The translations under genes were made by a program, and so were the position numbers. A stretch of 64,000 nucleotides of DNA, from contig SDUX01000015.1 in assembly GCA_008729055.1 (NCBI GenBank), positions 60,026-124,025 of the forward strand, in the 5' to 3' direction. Shown one piece after another: positions 18,658 to 29,210 of this stretch; within the stretch, counting starts at the first letter, position 1, and each line of letters starts with the position of its first letter. The notes beneath the pieces were generated by a model. That model was not told where the DNA came from, did not search any database, and worked only from the letters and a program-made list of their open reading frames with translations. Origin of the DNA: Pyropia haitanensis. Its lineage: Eukaryota; Rhodophyta; Bangiophyceae; Bangiales; Bangiaceae.

Positions 18658-19380
18658 GAGGTGGTGCTGCGCGGTGCCACCGCCGGTCGAAGTGCCACGG
18701 CCGCCGTCCACGCCGCCGGGCAGCGGCGCCTGGCCGCCGCTGAGGTCACCGCCCTCGTTGCAGCCGTGCGCGAAAGGCGAGCGGGGGGGGAGGGCTTGCC
18801 ACAGGCTCGGCACTTTCGCGTCGACGCGTGCGTTTTCTTCGTGCACGGCATGGTGAGGGCTGCAGGTGCTGGTGAATATCTGGTTGTAGAGCCGCCCGCG
18901 CCGCCGGCGAGCACAGCTGCGGTGGTGGGGGCGGTGGCGGGGGTGGTGGTGGCGGCGGCGGTGCGCTACCCCTGCGGACGATGAGGCGGGCCCGCTTCTG
19001 CCCGTCTCGCTGGCTCTTCCTCGCGCCGTTGAAGTCATTGGTCCACCACGCCGCCCCATTGCCGCCCCGCCCCCCCCATTCCATCCCAACGACCCCCCCC
19101 CACTGTGCCCTCGCCTGCCACTGGATGACACCACGGTTGGGGTGGGAAGGCTGACGAAGACATAACAGACCGCACAAGAAGAAACAAGTCACAACGATGG
19201 AGGCTGCGTCAGAACCCACTTTGCGAAGCACTCCCAATGTGAAGTAGCCTGCATAAACTCAACCTGAAAACGTAAGTTATGCCAGGGTCCTTTCGGGAAC
19301 GCGCTGTCAGTCCCACGAAATAGCCACGATTGCTTCCCACGACCTGGTTGCAAAAACTCTGCTGCCACCCGTGGCTTGGC
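18658..19380. other. GC-rich spacer right of the YR retrotransposon
   Basis: The first ~330 bp carry an Ala/Val-rich plus-strand frame with some mixed composition (HFRVDACVFFVHGMV), possibly a fragment of an interrupted gene. No start, stop context or family supports a call. 19,190-19,370 is more balanced in composition and carries no motif I recognise. Confidence 0.3.
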
Positions 19381-19495
19381 TTGGCGTCGCTGCCGGCCGT
19401 GGCTTGGCGTCGCTGCCGGCCGTGGCTTGGCGTCGCTGCCGGCCGTGGCTTGGCGTCGCTGCCGGCCGTGGCTTGGCGTCGCTGCTTGGCGTCGC
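19381..19495. repeat. 23-bp tandem repeat, five copies
   Basis: The unit beginning TTGGCGTCGCTGCCGGCC starts at 19381, 19404, 19427, 19450 and 19473. Degenerate related units (GTGGCGACGCTAGTGCCC-like) continue to about 19690 and lead into the 18-bp array. Confidence 0.85.
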
Positions 19496-19719
19496 TGCCG
19501 CCCGTGCCGTTTCCCTGCTGCCCCACCTTGCGTCGCGTCGCTAGTGCCCGTGGCGACGCTAGTGCCCGTGGCAGCGCTACTACCCGTGGCGTCGCTGCCT
19601 CCCGTGGCGGAGATACCGCCTGTAGCGGCGATCCCGCCCGTGACGGTGTTACCGCCCATGGTTACGGCGTTACCGCCCGTTACGGCGTGACTGCCCGTGG
19701 TTACACCCTTGCTGCTCGT

Positions 19720-20003
19720 GACGTCGTTGCCGCTCGTGACGTCGTTGCCGCTCGTGACGCCGTTGTCGCTCGTGACGTCGTTGCCGCTCGTGACGTCGCT
19801 GCCGCTCGTGACGTCGTTGCCGCTCGTGACGTCGTTGCCGCTCGTGACGTCGTTGCCGCTCGTGACGTCGTTGCCGCTCGTGACGTCGTTGCCGCTCGTG
19901 ACGTCGTTGCCGCTTGTGACGTCGTTGCCGCTTGTGACGTCGTTGCCGCTCGTGACGTCGTTGCCGCTCGTGACGTCGTTGCCGCCTGTGACGTCACTGC
20001 TGT
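19720..20003. repeat. 18-bp tandem repeat, sixteen units, each with GACGTC
   Basis: A unit close to GACGTCGTTGCCGCTCGT repeats with exact 18-bp spacing from 19720 to 19990; fifteen units carry GACGTC and one has GACGCC. The spacing is six codons. On the plus strand it reads as a Val-Thr-Ser-Leu-Pro-Leu repeat in frame with the Cys-rich stretch that follows. Each unit also contains TGACGTC, the core of bZIP/CRE sites. Confidence 0.95.
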
Positions 20004-20362
20004 GCATCTTGTCGTGTCATCGCGTCTACTTTGCCCAAAATGGCGATTGCTGCATTTGTGGCGGCCTGTGCATCAAGCGGACCGGTTGTTGGCACACCTG
20101 CGCATTGCCAATCTTCATGCAAAAGTGCGCGGCATTGGCATGCGGCGAAGCCGGTGTGTGCTCGTCGTGCTATCTTCGGGGAATGCGTCGGTTTCGTGTC
20201 ACATGGCGGCCGCGTGTCGACTCCCGCTTCTTTTGTGGCCGTCCCGAGTGGCAGGCGGAGTTCCAGCCTTTTCAAGTGTGCGGTCGGGAGGCCCAGCGCA
20301 TCGCGCGGCTGGATTCGATGGATGCCGACCAGCGGGGAGTGTCATCCGGCGTTGTGCAGTGA
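20004..20362 (+). CDS. Cys-rich N-terminal region in frame with the minisatellite
   Basis: The frame running out of the 18-bp array continues to a TGA at 20360-20362. It encodes a Cys-rich segment (CCICGGLCIKRTGCWHTC, then CSSCYL) that looks like a zinc-binding module, followed by ~50 mixed residues. It overlaps the start of the long NTPase ORF in another frame. The true N-terminus of that gene is likely this module, joined by an intron or broken by an indel near 20330-20370; no clear splice pair is seen. Confidence 0.4.
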
Positions 20363-23030
20363 AGTCAAGAATGATCTACACTCACCGGACTGGCGGTACT
20401 CGACGAAGGTGCCGAAGACGAAGCGGATATGCCCTCTGTGTGCTGACTTAATCGACCGCAGCCCCGTGTCGTTAGACGACTACCCGCTGGTGGAGTTCAT
20501 CAAGAGCAATGGCTGGGCGCGGGACTACTTTTCTGCTCCAGAGCCGGAAGACGTATTGGGCTCGTATCCCGCACGGCTGCCACCTTCGCTGTTGGTTGAC
20601 GTGGGACACAACACCATGGCGTGTTTCGCCACCATGAAGGAGGAGTACATTCCATCTTTGTCCAAAGGGGACAGGCAGCCTGGCTACTTCATCCGCAGCG
20701 GTGCTGGGTGGGGCAAGTCGTTCAACATGCAAGAAGTGCTGGCCTGGACTATTGCTGCCTCCTCGGCGTTCGAGCACTCCTGCTCCATCGCCACTGGACA
20801 CGTTGGGCAGCAGATGCGGCTCAAGCAGGAGCAAGTGATCCGCAAGCTGCGCGAGGCTGGCACACTCGGCTTTGTGCGCTCCACAACGGCGTATTGCGTC
20901 AACTTCAACGGGGCTACGCGCTTTCAGCAACGGGAGCTGGCATGGGGCGATGCCGCGGATGCGGGCATGTTCATCCATGTGCGGGTGTGCTACACAGAGC
21001 TCGTGGACTCGGACAAGGTATCATGGGAGTGCTTCCTGAACGGACTCGCGTTGGCCCTCGAGGCCAAGCGGCTCTCCCTAGACGACGTGCGCGCAGCAGC
21101 TTTGGCGGTCCTACAGTTTTGTCGGGGCTACCCTGGGGCAATTCCCCTCCTTCATGTTGATGAGGTGGTGAAGGTCATGCGCTATACGAAGTCGCGCAGA
21201 CAGGAGCAACCCGGTGCAACCGTCACGATGGAGAAGCCCAACGCAGCCGACGAGATAGAGCAGGTGGCCGCGGTGGCCAAGGAGCACGCGGGCGCAGCGG
21301 CCATGGGGCAGGCGGGCGCAGCGGACAAGGAACAAGCGGTCGCAGCGGACAAGGTACATGCAGTCGCAGCTGACAAGAAGCCGCAGGCGGGCGCATCGGG
21401 CAAGGAGGGGCAGCCAGGTATAGCGGACGTCGACCAGGCGGGACCTGGAGCCAAGGACTTGCCAGTCGTGAAGCGGGATGTCGAGCACGCAGACGACCTG
21501 GTCGCTGGAGTTTGCTCCGAGGCGTGCCAGAGTCTGCAAGACCTGTACGGGGCGGTGCTTTTCACGACCATGGAGCACAGCGTCATGCGGGCCGAGACTT
21601 CCAGGTCAGGACGGGCGATGTTCCCTGCAATGGAGCTGACGTTTCTGGACCCAATGTCGTTTGGCTCTGCAGTGACTATGGAGCTCGCGCCTCTCTTCCA
21701 GGACGGCGTCGCGTCGGCCTTGGACATGAACGTCCTCGAGGTTGGCAAGGGTGGCAGGGGCCTGTCGATCTCGCCCTTTGTGCTTCTTCTTTGCGCGCTG
21801 CTGGGCGGACATCCACGGCTTGTTGGGCTTTTCCTCAGGAACCTGAAGAGTAGAGTCAAGACACTTGTGAACAAGCATGGCTCCCGGTCGCCGGTTATTT
21901 TTGCCTCCGATGTACAGCTTGCCTGCTGGGCCTCCATCGAGGCGGCCATGTATTCTGCTGCGGTCGACATCACCCTCGCATCGGTCGGTGGGCAGAGCGG
22001 GCTTAACCTTGTAACCTCGGAAGTATTCCTTGGCGGCCTGGTGGAGCTGGATGCGGTTGCCATTAAGCGACGCGAGAAGATTGTCACTTGGGACGAGCTG
22101 GCCGGAGACGGCGTCGTTCTGCTCAAGGATCATCGGGCGCTGGCTGTCAACACATGGGGCGGCCTCAACAAGGCCAGGCCGGTTCTACACCCCATGACGG
22201 CGCTGAAAATGGCCTTCCTGGGTGGCTCCTGCGTACGCTATGCTGCCTTTCAGGAAATGCTCATGTGTCCAGGTTCCCGCCTCACTGGGGAACGGCTGGA
22301 GGGCGTCATCGCGAACTGGTGCGTCGTGATGTCGTACGCCCGCGCGGAGCATTCTGCGAAATTCTCCTCCGTGCCTTTGAAGGATGTCTGGGCTTTCCCA
22401 CGTGCAACCGCACGAGTTGGATCCGCTGATGTCCTCAACCACGTGTGTGTGGACGCTTCGATTGCTCGCGAGTTGGGAGTGAAAGAGGCGTCCTTGGCCA
22501 CGGCCCTAGACTTCGCTACGAAACACCCGGAAGAGGCCGTCAAGGTGGTCTTCCGTTTGAACTCCGGCGCAGCGCGAGCACTGCAACCTGCCGTCGACGT
22601 GGTGGAGTTCTTCCTCGTCAAACAGGCGTTTGGGCGGTTCCAGGTGAACGACGTGATTGCGGTGGTCTACCAAGTCAAGGACTGTGGAGTGGGTAGAAGT
22701 GGAGCCCCCTCCCTGGCGGACGTCAACAACGCCTGGAAGCTCATAGAGGGCACTATCCTAGAGGATGCCGAGATGCGGAACAAGTGGCTGGGCAACATCA
22801 TCTTCGTCTACGGCAACCGCTTGCCCAACGACTATGGCGTCAGGAGCACAAGTCGCAGCCGGGTGGAGTTCGACTCAGGGCGAGCCAGCGGTCAGTCTGT
22901 TCTGCTGGGTGGCTCTGATTTGAGCGGGTGGCTCCCGGACTTTGTGTCCCACTTCCTGGGCGTCAGCCAGTTCCTGGACCAGGCTGGTCTATCCAAGAGC
23001 ACGCTGGAGCAGTTTGGGAAGCCGCGTTGA
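20040..23030 (+). CDS. Crinkler/RHS-like P-loop NTPase with possible nuclease C-terminus
   Basis: The ATG at 20040 opens 996 residues; coding character is clear from about residue 110, where a CPLC motif occurs. A Walker A motif (SGAGWGKS, near residue 221) is followed by VNFNGATRFQQREL, an Arg-containing helix (HVRVCYTELV) and a Walker B-like LLHVDEVV near residue 370. This order matches the NTPase of Crinkler and retrotransposon-hot-spot (RHS) proteins. Residues ~400-477 are an Ala/Lys/Asp-rich 11-residue repeat insertion. Near residue 877 NDVIAVVYQVKDC with a later IIFVYGN resembles the PD-(D/E)XK nuclease core reported in that family. Crinkler proteins are known as nuclear effectors or selfish-element-associated proteins; here the role is unknown. 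The family call rests on motif order only. Confidence 0.55.
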   Translation: MAIAAFVAACASSGPVVGTPAHCQSSCKSARHWHAAKPVCARRAIFGECVGFVSHGGRVSTPASFVAVPSGRRSSSLFKCAVGRPSASRGWIRWMPTSGECHPALCSEVKNDLHSPDWRYSTKVPKTKRICPLCADLIDRSPVSLDDYPLVEFIKSNGWARDYFSAPEPEDVLGSYPARLPPSLLVDVGHNTMACFATMKEEYIPSLSKGDRQPGYFIRSGAGWGKSFNMQEVLAWTIAASSAFEHSCSIATGHVGQQMRLKQEQVIRKLREAGTLGFVRSTTAYCVNFNGATRFQQRELAWGDAADAGMFIHVRVCYTELVDSDKVSWECFLNGLALALEAKRLSLDDVRAAALAVLQFCRGYPGAIPLLHVDEVVKVMRYTKSRRQEQPGATVTMEKPNAADEIEQVAAVAKEHAGAAAMGQAGAADKEQAVAADKVHAVAADKKPQAGASGKEGQPGIADVDQAGPGAKDLPVVKRDVEHADDLVAGVCSEACQSLQDLYGAVLFTTMEHSVMRAETSRSGRAMFPAMELTFLDPMSFGSAVTMELAPLFQDGVASALDMNVLEVGKGGRGLSISPFVLLLCALLGGHPRLVGLFLRNLKSRVKTLVNKHGSRSPVIFASDVQLACWASIEAAMYSAAVDITLASVGGQSGLNLVTSEVFLGGLVELDAVAIKRREKIVTWDELAGDGVVLLKDHRALAVNTWGGLNKARPVLHPMTALKMAFLGGSCVRYAAFQEMLMCPGSRLTGERLEGVIANWCVVMSYARAEHSAKFSSVPLKDVWAFPRATARVGSADVLNHVCVDASIARELGVKEASLATALDFATKHPEEAVKVVFRLNSGAARALQPAVDVVEFFLVKQAFGRFQVNDVIAVVYQVKDCGVGRSGAPSLADVNNAWKLIEGTILEDAEMRNKWLGNIIFVYGNRLPNDYGVRSTSRSRVEFDSGRASGQSVLLGGSDLSGWLPDFVSHFLGVSQFLDQAGLSKSTLEQFGKPR

Positions 23031-24360
23031 GTACCAGAGGGCGGCGCGGTGGTGCGCGGGAGGCGGGGGACCTGGAAGCTGTCGCAGACCAGGATATGGG
23101 CGCTGAACGGGCACTTTTGAATGCTCTACGTTGGGACCTGTGCCGTCTTTTGCGTGCTCCCCATCCCCATTGCTTCCCCCTTCGATCCCCCTTACGCGCG
23201 CCGCCCATACCTCCCCCTGTCGGAACCCAGCCGCCCCCATTTTCTTGCCACACTCTTCCCTCGGGAGCACGACTGCGGCGACGGTGCAGCTACCATGGCG
23301 TTCGCTCCACCCACCGCCGCGGTGGCGGCGCCATCGTTGTTGCCAGCGTTCATTGTAACGGCGTCGACGGTAGCAGCAGAAGCGGCAGTCACGGCGGGCG
23401 AAAACCCCGCGCGGATCTTCTCGGCAGCGCTGTCCGAGCGTTTCGTGGTCGTCGGGTGGGCTTGGTGGCATTGTCGCGCCGTCCCGGCCGCCCGTTGTCG
23501 CGCCGCCGCAGGTCGGCGACAGCGGCGGTCGCGGCGGCAGCGATGGCGGCGGCGACGGTTGCCGGGACGGCGGCGGTGGGTGAGAGGGGGGACTTGCGGC
23601 ACCTGTGGGCGCCACCGGCAACGGAGGCATCGTCGATGGTAACAACGGCGGCGGTGGCGGCCGTACCCGCGCCGGTGGCGGCGCTGACGCCCGGCCACCA
23701 CGGGGACATCCGTGCGGCCATTGCCTCGCCGGACGGGTGCCACATGGACGGCGTCCCTGCCGCTCAGGCGGCGGTGCTCGCCGCCATCGCTGGCGACCCC
23801 GTGCCCAGCATTGGTCGCGCGTCGCGCCGCGCGGTCCGCTTCCTCGCTGTGTACGCGGCGGCGGCTGAGACGGCAACAGCCACCACCACGCTGCTGGACG
23901 ACCGGCGCGCCCCCGCCGCCGCAGATGCATTGCCGACCGCCATTCGGCGGTGGCCGCCGCGGCGGCCGATGATAGGGACGGGTGGGTGCTCGCCGTTCAC
24001 GCGGTGACATGGAACGGTTGTGGGGGCGGGGGCAACGGCGACGGCAGCGGCGGCGGGGGCGATGGAGGAGGCGGCGGCAGTGGCCGCAGCGGCGGCCGCG
24101 GCGGCGGTCGCCGCCGCCGCCGTCGCTGGCCGGCAGAGGTGGGCCTCCAAGTCATGCCCGACCGCCTTAGCCGGTCAGCTGTGGCGTGCCGCGCGTGGGA
24201 GCCTGGGTGGGTGCTCTTCTCGGCGGAGGCTGTCCGGCTCGCCCCCCCCTCGTACCCGCCTTGGCAGGACGGCGGGTGCTGGAGTTGGGGGCGGGCGCGG
24301 GGGCCACTGCCACTGCCATGGTCGTGGGCACCGTCGTGCATTAAGTGTGTATCCCACGTA
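23031..24360. other. GC-rich Ala-rich stretch, no supported gene
   Basis: Long open frames exist on both strands and are almost entirely Ala/Arg/Gly/Thr. None has motifs, and the two strands are equally plausible, so I do not call a gene. It starts right after the Crinkler/RHS-like stop codon, so the first part is its 3' flank. Confidence 0.35.
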
Positions 24361-26160
24361 ATAAAACCTCTTGGCACCCCATGACTTTGACCGGACTCAA
24401 CCACGTCACGCAGGCATTGTACAGAGCAAATGGTGACACCCAACGAGCGAGCCCCACATGGCTTTCCGAGCTGAAGAAAAATACCAGGGAAACAACCATG
24501 TTGTCGACGTGCTGAGCACGAAAAGTACGGATGCGTCCAGGACCATCCTTTGTGACAAGTGGAGCAGCTGTGCTTTGGTTGCCCGTGGTGCGCGCGTGGC
24601 CTTTTCTGGGAAGCGGCCCAATATACGTTTAGAAGGCATTGAGATAGAGCGCCGGTCGCAAGTTAGCGCATTCATCCTCCAGTGGAGGCTTCTCGTTTCG
24701 TGAAGCGCAGGGGATGCTGAGGAATCCGTTTGAGCACAGTGACTTTCGAATCGATTGATGCAGGAAAGATTGCATTTACGACGCGTTGCTTGTGTAACGT
24801 GTTACAATCACACGAGCGCCAGGCACCCGGTGTGCATGACAGAGAGAACATCAGATTCAATGGCAATTGAATGATCTGGAAAGTCCCGTTCTCAAGAGCA
24901 CACCCTTCAACAGGACGACCAAGACCAAGCGGATTTCATTTAAGGCTGAAATAGGAGCACGTGGCGGCCTGTGACTGGACGACCAAACATAACCGTGCTT
25001 CCCCAACCGGGGGGGCAGGACTTGTGTAGAACGATGTCGGAGGGCGGCTAAATCGGGCGTAAAAATTCGGAACGATTGCTACACCGTGCCTGACCAAACC
25101 CCATTCCCATTTGAATATTTTATAGTGACCATGGAAGCGCGGTATCTTTGCGAAGGAGATACTGGCCGAGCTTCCCGGATCGCTTGCGATCGTATCCTCC
25201 CGAAGCGTGTCTCGGGCGAACAACCATGACACGTAGAGGGCAACAACGCCGTCGATCGCAAACATGGCCCCCAAATGGCCATCAAACCGTACAATTTTCT
25301 CGACGATCGGCGCACGCGCCGCAATCTGGCTCGGATCTCGACCGTTGTGCTCGTCCGCGTGGCGTGGGGGGGGAGACACGGGTGGAACACTCACTTTGAC
25401 CCACCGCATTGGCCGTAGTCTCCCCGTGTAAAGGGGGTTTTGGAAGGGGGGAACTAGTGTGGGTGTGTTGCAGTGTCTCCTGTTGCACGCATGTCACCTG
25501 TATTCCCTTTTCGCGTGCCTCCACGGATCGCCAACGATGTACAAGGATCAGCCTCTGATTTTTCGGGTGGCACCAGCGTGGACGCCGCAGCCGTCCGTTT
25601 GCGGTCGGCAACGCCCGCGTCTCTCTTGTCTCTCTCTCACGCGTCAGCGTCTCTGGCAGACACCACATCGTCCTTCCCTCGGGCTCGGAACTTTCAGCAC
25701 GCTCCGCCCCCCCCTCGCCCGCAAGCCACGGGTCTGTTTGGCGGGAGAAGCGTTCTGATGGCATTTGAGCCCATATAGCGAGCATCTTCCACCAGGACGA
25801 GACAAACGTCGAGAAGCTGTGCATCCGTAATAATCCTTGAATACGCCCATGTATTCCAGAATGTCCAAATGGCTGGGGCCCGTATTCCGGCCGAATACAC
25901 CCCTGGATGCGCTGAAGAATTCTTCCGGAAAGAGGCTGGCATGGCCTGGCAGCAATGGCGAGAGACAGCCCGACTGCCTTCCCGCCCGGGCTTTCAGAGC
26001 CAATAGGAGAACACCGTTTGTGGCAGGCCATAATACGAGCCTCTGCAGCTTCTTTGAACGGGGGTTAGCGTCGCTGACCAAGCGCCGGCCTTCATGGCCA
26101 GTCCGTGTGAGACCTTCCAGAGCCTAAGCCACCCTTATCAGTGGCTTAGGCACGACAGGT
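24361..26160. other. Lower-GC island without a supported gene
   Basis: Composition is clearly more AT-rich than the flanks. Two minus-strand open frames (25282-26031 and 24936-25409) are long, but neither has a recognised motif and both mix composition types. Short self-complementary stretches built on GTATT/AATAC occur near 25890-25910. This may be remnant non-coding or old inserted DNA. Confidence 0.3.
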
Positions 26161-26318
26161 GGCGGATGGCTGCCCGCATTCCGGCTAATGCTAACGAGCT
26201 ATTCTCTGGGACATGGCACCTGGCCGGCGGTGGAGCGCGCAACCGACTCCGCCGCCGTCTTCCCGCCGCCCCTCCCCCCGTGCCCCTCCCCCTTTGGCCA
26301 AGCCCCTCCCTCATCACA

Positions 26319-26630
26319 ATGGCCGTCACCAGCACCCCCCGGGTGGTGGTGGTGGTCACCTCGGTGGCGGTGGCGGTGCTCTCCCTGCACCTCGCGGCGG
26401 CTGCGCTCAAGCGGACGAGCGCACCAGGACGCGGCCCGGCGGCCGCCGCCTCAGTCGGCCGCAGCCGGCTCCCGACGCGGGCGCGCCCGCCCGCCCACCC
26501 GACCGGCCACTGTTGCCGCCGGCACCGCCACGTGGGGGCCCCCTCACTCGTAGCATCCCTTATTGCCGCCGCGGCAATCCACCTCCCCCCCCCACTCCCT
26601 TTCCATGGGTACCCGCGGGGCCCGCCCTAG
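26319..26630 (+). CDS. Possible small secreted or membrane protein, 103 aa
   Basis: ATG at 26319 in a reasonable context is followed by a short polar start and a Val/Ala/Leu-rich hydrophobic run (about residues 8-29), like a signal peptide or anchor. The rest is Pro/Arg/Ala-rich and ends at 26630. The tail may simply be GC-rich noise. No family is recognised. Confidence 0.2.
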   Translation: MAVTSTPRVVVVVTSVAVAVLSLHLAAAALKRTSAPGRGPAAAASVGRSRLPTRARPPAHPTGHCCRRHRHVGAPSLVASLIAAAAIHLPPPLPFHGYPRGPP

Positions 26631-27110
26631 CGCCGGGTGGTCGACCACAGGGGGCATGAGTGGGGGCGGAGGGCGGGCAGGAGGGTGGTGGTGCCTTCGT
26701 CTCTCACCCGCCACATTGACGCTGTCATGAGAGCCGCGGCGGCGGCGGGACTGGGGCGGTGGCGAGGGTCCCACCGCTTTGTGGGGAAGGGGGGATGGCT
26801 GGTGGCGGGGGTGGGGCGTGCCGCGCCCGCCCGACTGTTGGCGCGGCGGGCGGGCGGGGGGGTCGGCGCGGGGGGGGGCGGCGTTGGCGCGCGCCGCCGC
26901 GGGAGGTGGCGCGCCGCCCGTCGGGGCGCCCCCACGGCGCACGCGCGGGACGCGCGCGGCGGCGTGGCGCGGCAGAGGGGACGGGCGGGGGGGGGGGGCG
27001 CCCGGCGCGCCCCGCGCGCGCGGCCTTTTTTTCTTCCTTGTTTTTTTTTTCGTCCGCTGCTCGCGCGGGCGCGGGCGCGCGGGGTGCGGCCGCGGGCGGC
27101 CGCGTTTCGC

Positions 27111-27156
<46 letters not shown>

Positions 27157-28097
27157 GCGCGCGGCGGTACCCGGCGCGGGGGGTCACCGCCGCGCGGCGG
27201 CACGCACTTTCCCCCCCCCCCCCGCCCCCCCACGGCTCTTCGCCGTCATCTACCGGCGCGGCGCCGTCGAGCAGCTGCGGAGCGGCGGCGGCCGCCGCGT
27301 CACCCCCGCGGCCACGCGCGCCGTTGCCGTTCCGCGGGGCGTGGCGGGCGCCGGCACGGCGGCGCGGCGCCGCTCCGCCCGGCTGGGCGCGCCTGCGTCC
27401 GTCTTCCCCCCATCCCCTCCCGCGGACGCGCGGTGCTGCCTCCCTCCCGCCCCCACCAACGGCCGCGTGCCGGCGTCGGTGGGACGGCCGGCGGCGGCGG
27501 CGCCGCCCTCCCGCGCGGGTGGCTCCCATCCTCCGCTCCGTCTCCCCCCTCCTCCGCCTCCTCCCTTCCCCCCCGGCGGTGGTGCCGTCCGCTGGAAGGG
27601 CACCCCTCCACCCCCCCCCCCCCCCCGCCACTCCGCCCCCCCGCCCCCCGCCTTCCCTCTGCGCCGGCCCGTCGCTGATTTTGTTGGGTTCAAAAACATC
27701 CCTGTTGACCTGGTTGCCAGTAGCGGTCGATGGCCCAGGCGTTAACGCGTCCTGCGGTCAACCGTGAGATCCCGAGTTCGAAACATGCTGCAATGAGGGG
27801 CCGGATCTCCCCCGTCGTCTTTCCAAAGGCATTTGTCCACTCGGGCACAGTATTTGCGTTCGCTTCGACCGGCTTGTGTGCTATGCAACGTACCCCAGGA
27901 GGATCAGTGGGGGGTACAGGTGTGATCACTAGGGATTGCACATGGGTAGTACGGCTAGTCCCGTGTACACGCCGCGAGCTGCGCAGTCACAACCCGTTTA
28001 GTTCAATCCGTATACTTGAGCTCCTCAAGTTGGAAAGCGTTGGCATCGAAGCAGGGCAAAATGTCCTGTGTTCATATTATTATTTTTTTATAATAAC
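26631..28097. other. GC-rich simple-repeat region with (GCG)n and C runs
   Basis: It contains a (GCG)n tract at 27111-27155, long C runs near 27210 and 27613, and a T-rich patch near 27028-27050. The very long open frames on both strands are products of this composition. From 27670 to 28090 composition becomes balanced; that part holds a tRNA-like Pol III box pair and an AT-rich palindrome. Confidence 0.4.
27731..27784 (+). promoter_or_regulatory. tRNA-like A-box and B-box pair (possible SINE head)
   Basis: TGGCCCAGGCG at 27731-27741 fits the Pol III A-box and GAGTTCGAAAC at 27774-27784 fits the B-box, with tRNA-like spacing. The sequence between does not fold into proper anticodon and T stems, so it is not an intact tRNA gene. 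A tRNA-derived short repeat or a chance match are both possible. Confidence 0.3.
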
Positions 28098-28660
28098 ATG
28101 GGATGGGCGGCGCGCGACCGCGCCGCGCTCGTGGCGCAGGTGCGGGACGAGGAGCGGCGGGTGGCAGCGGCGAGCCGCGGCGGCGGCTCCGCTGGCGGCG
28201 CGGCCGGCGGCGGCAGCAGCAGCGGCGGCGGCGGCGGCGGCGGCGGCGGGGGGGGCGGCGGTGGACCGCCAGCGGCGGCGGCGGCGGGCGGCGCCCCCGT
28301 CGCCGCCCGTACCGCCGACGGGGCGGCGCCGCGGGGCGGCGGCGGCAGCAGCAGCGGCGACGGTGCGGCACCGGCAGCCGCGGCGGCGGCGGCGGCGGGG
28401 CCGGCGGGCGGCCCCCCCCCTGCGGGCGTCCCCGCCGCCGACGCCTTCCTCGACCACCTCGGCGCCGGCGACGACACGCTGTGCTTGATGCACGGGGACC
28501 TGCAGGCGCTCAAGCTGCAGCTGCTCCACCTGCAGGCGTCCAAGGGCGCCGCCGCCGCCCCGCCCGGGGGGGAGGGGGGGGGGGGGGGGCGTCGGCGCCG
28601 CCCCGCCCGCCCCCGCCGCCGCCGCCGCCGCCGCCTCCGCCGGCCGCGCGGGGAGGCGCC

Positions 28661-28695
<35 letters not shown>

Positions 28696-28748
28696 TGCTG
28701 CTGCGGCTGCGGGGCGGGCGCCCCGCGCGGGGGCGCCCCCGCCGCTGA
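28098..28748 (+). CDS. Gly/Ala-rich protein with short helical segments, unknown
   Basis: The ATG at 28098 follows an AT-rich palindrome and opens a frame starting MGWAARDRAALVAQVRDEER, a plausible amphipathic helix. Long Gly/Ala/Ser tracts follow. Around residues 115-150 a second non-repetitive segment occurs (FLDHLGAGDDTLCLMHG, then LQALKLQLLHLQ), which is hard to explain as noise. After a long G run near 28565-28589 the frame turns to poly-Arg; poly-Ala/Pro coding continues in another frame to about 29158, so the true end is probably shifted at the G run. No family recognised. Confidence 0.4.
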
Positions 28749-29210
28749 CGGCGCCGCCGCCGCTGGCGCCGTCTTCGTCGCCGTCGTCGGCGGCGGCGGC
28801 GTCGGCGGCGGCGGCTGCTGCTGCGGCAGCGGCGGCGGCCGCGGCGGCGGCGGCTGACGCGGCGGCGGGAGCGCCCGCCCCCGCGGCGCCCGCCCCCCGC
28901 CGCCGCCTGCCCGGAGCCGCCGTCGGCGGCGGCGGCAGCAGCGCCGGCGGCGGGGCCGGCGCGGGGGCCGGGGGGGGAGCGTGCCGCTCGGTCGCGGCCG
29001 GTGGACATGGACTCGGCGCCGTTGGGGGCAGGTTTTTGCGTGGTGGGGGAAGAGGAGAGTACTGGCCGCCACGCACGGAAGGGTCCGGTCAAGAAGGCGT
29101 GAGCGCGCAAGGCGCCCGAGGGCTTCTCTTGGAGTGGGGATGCAGAGAGAGGGGCTGAGGAGTCAACGCTGTTTCTAAAGACCACCACCGAGCCGGAGCT
29201 ACTCAACAGT
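28749..29210. other. GC-rich spacer, likely shifted tail of the preceding ORF
   Basis: The stretch to about 29000 is (GCG)-like and encodes poly-Ala in the frame that is out of phase with 28098-28748. 29000-29210 has balanced composition and contains the 3' flank of the minus-strand transposase that ends at 29211. Confidence 0.3.

Noticed and set aside
24936..26031. Two minus-strand ORFs (157 and 249 codons) in the lower-GC island
   Set aside because: No motif, no clear start context, and they overlap each other in different frames.
27731..27784. Functional tRNA gene
   Set aside because: A- and B-box matches only; anticodon and T stems do not pair.
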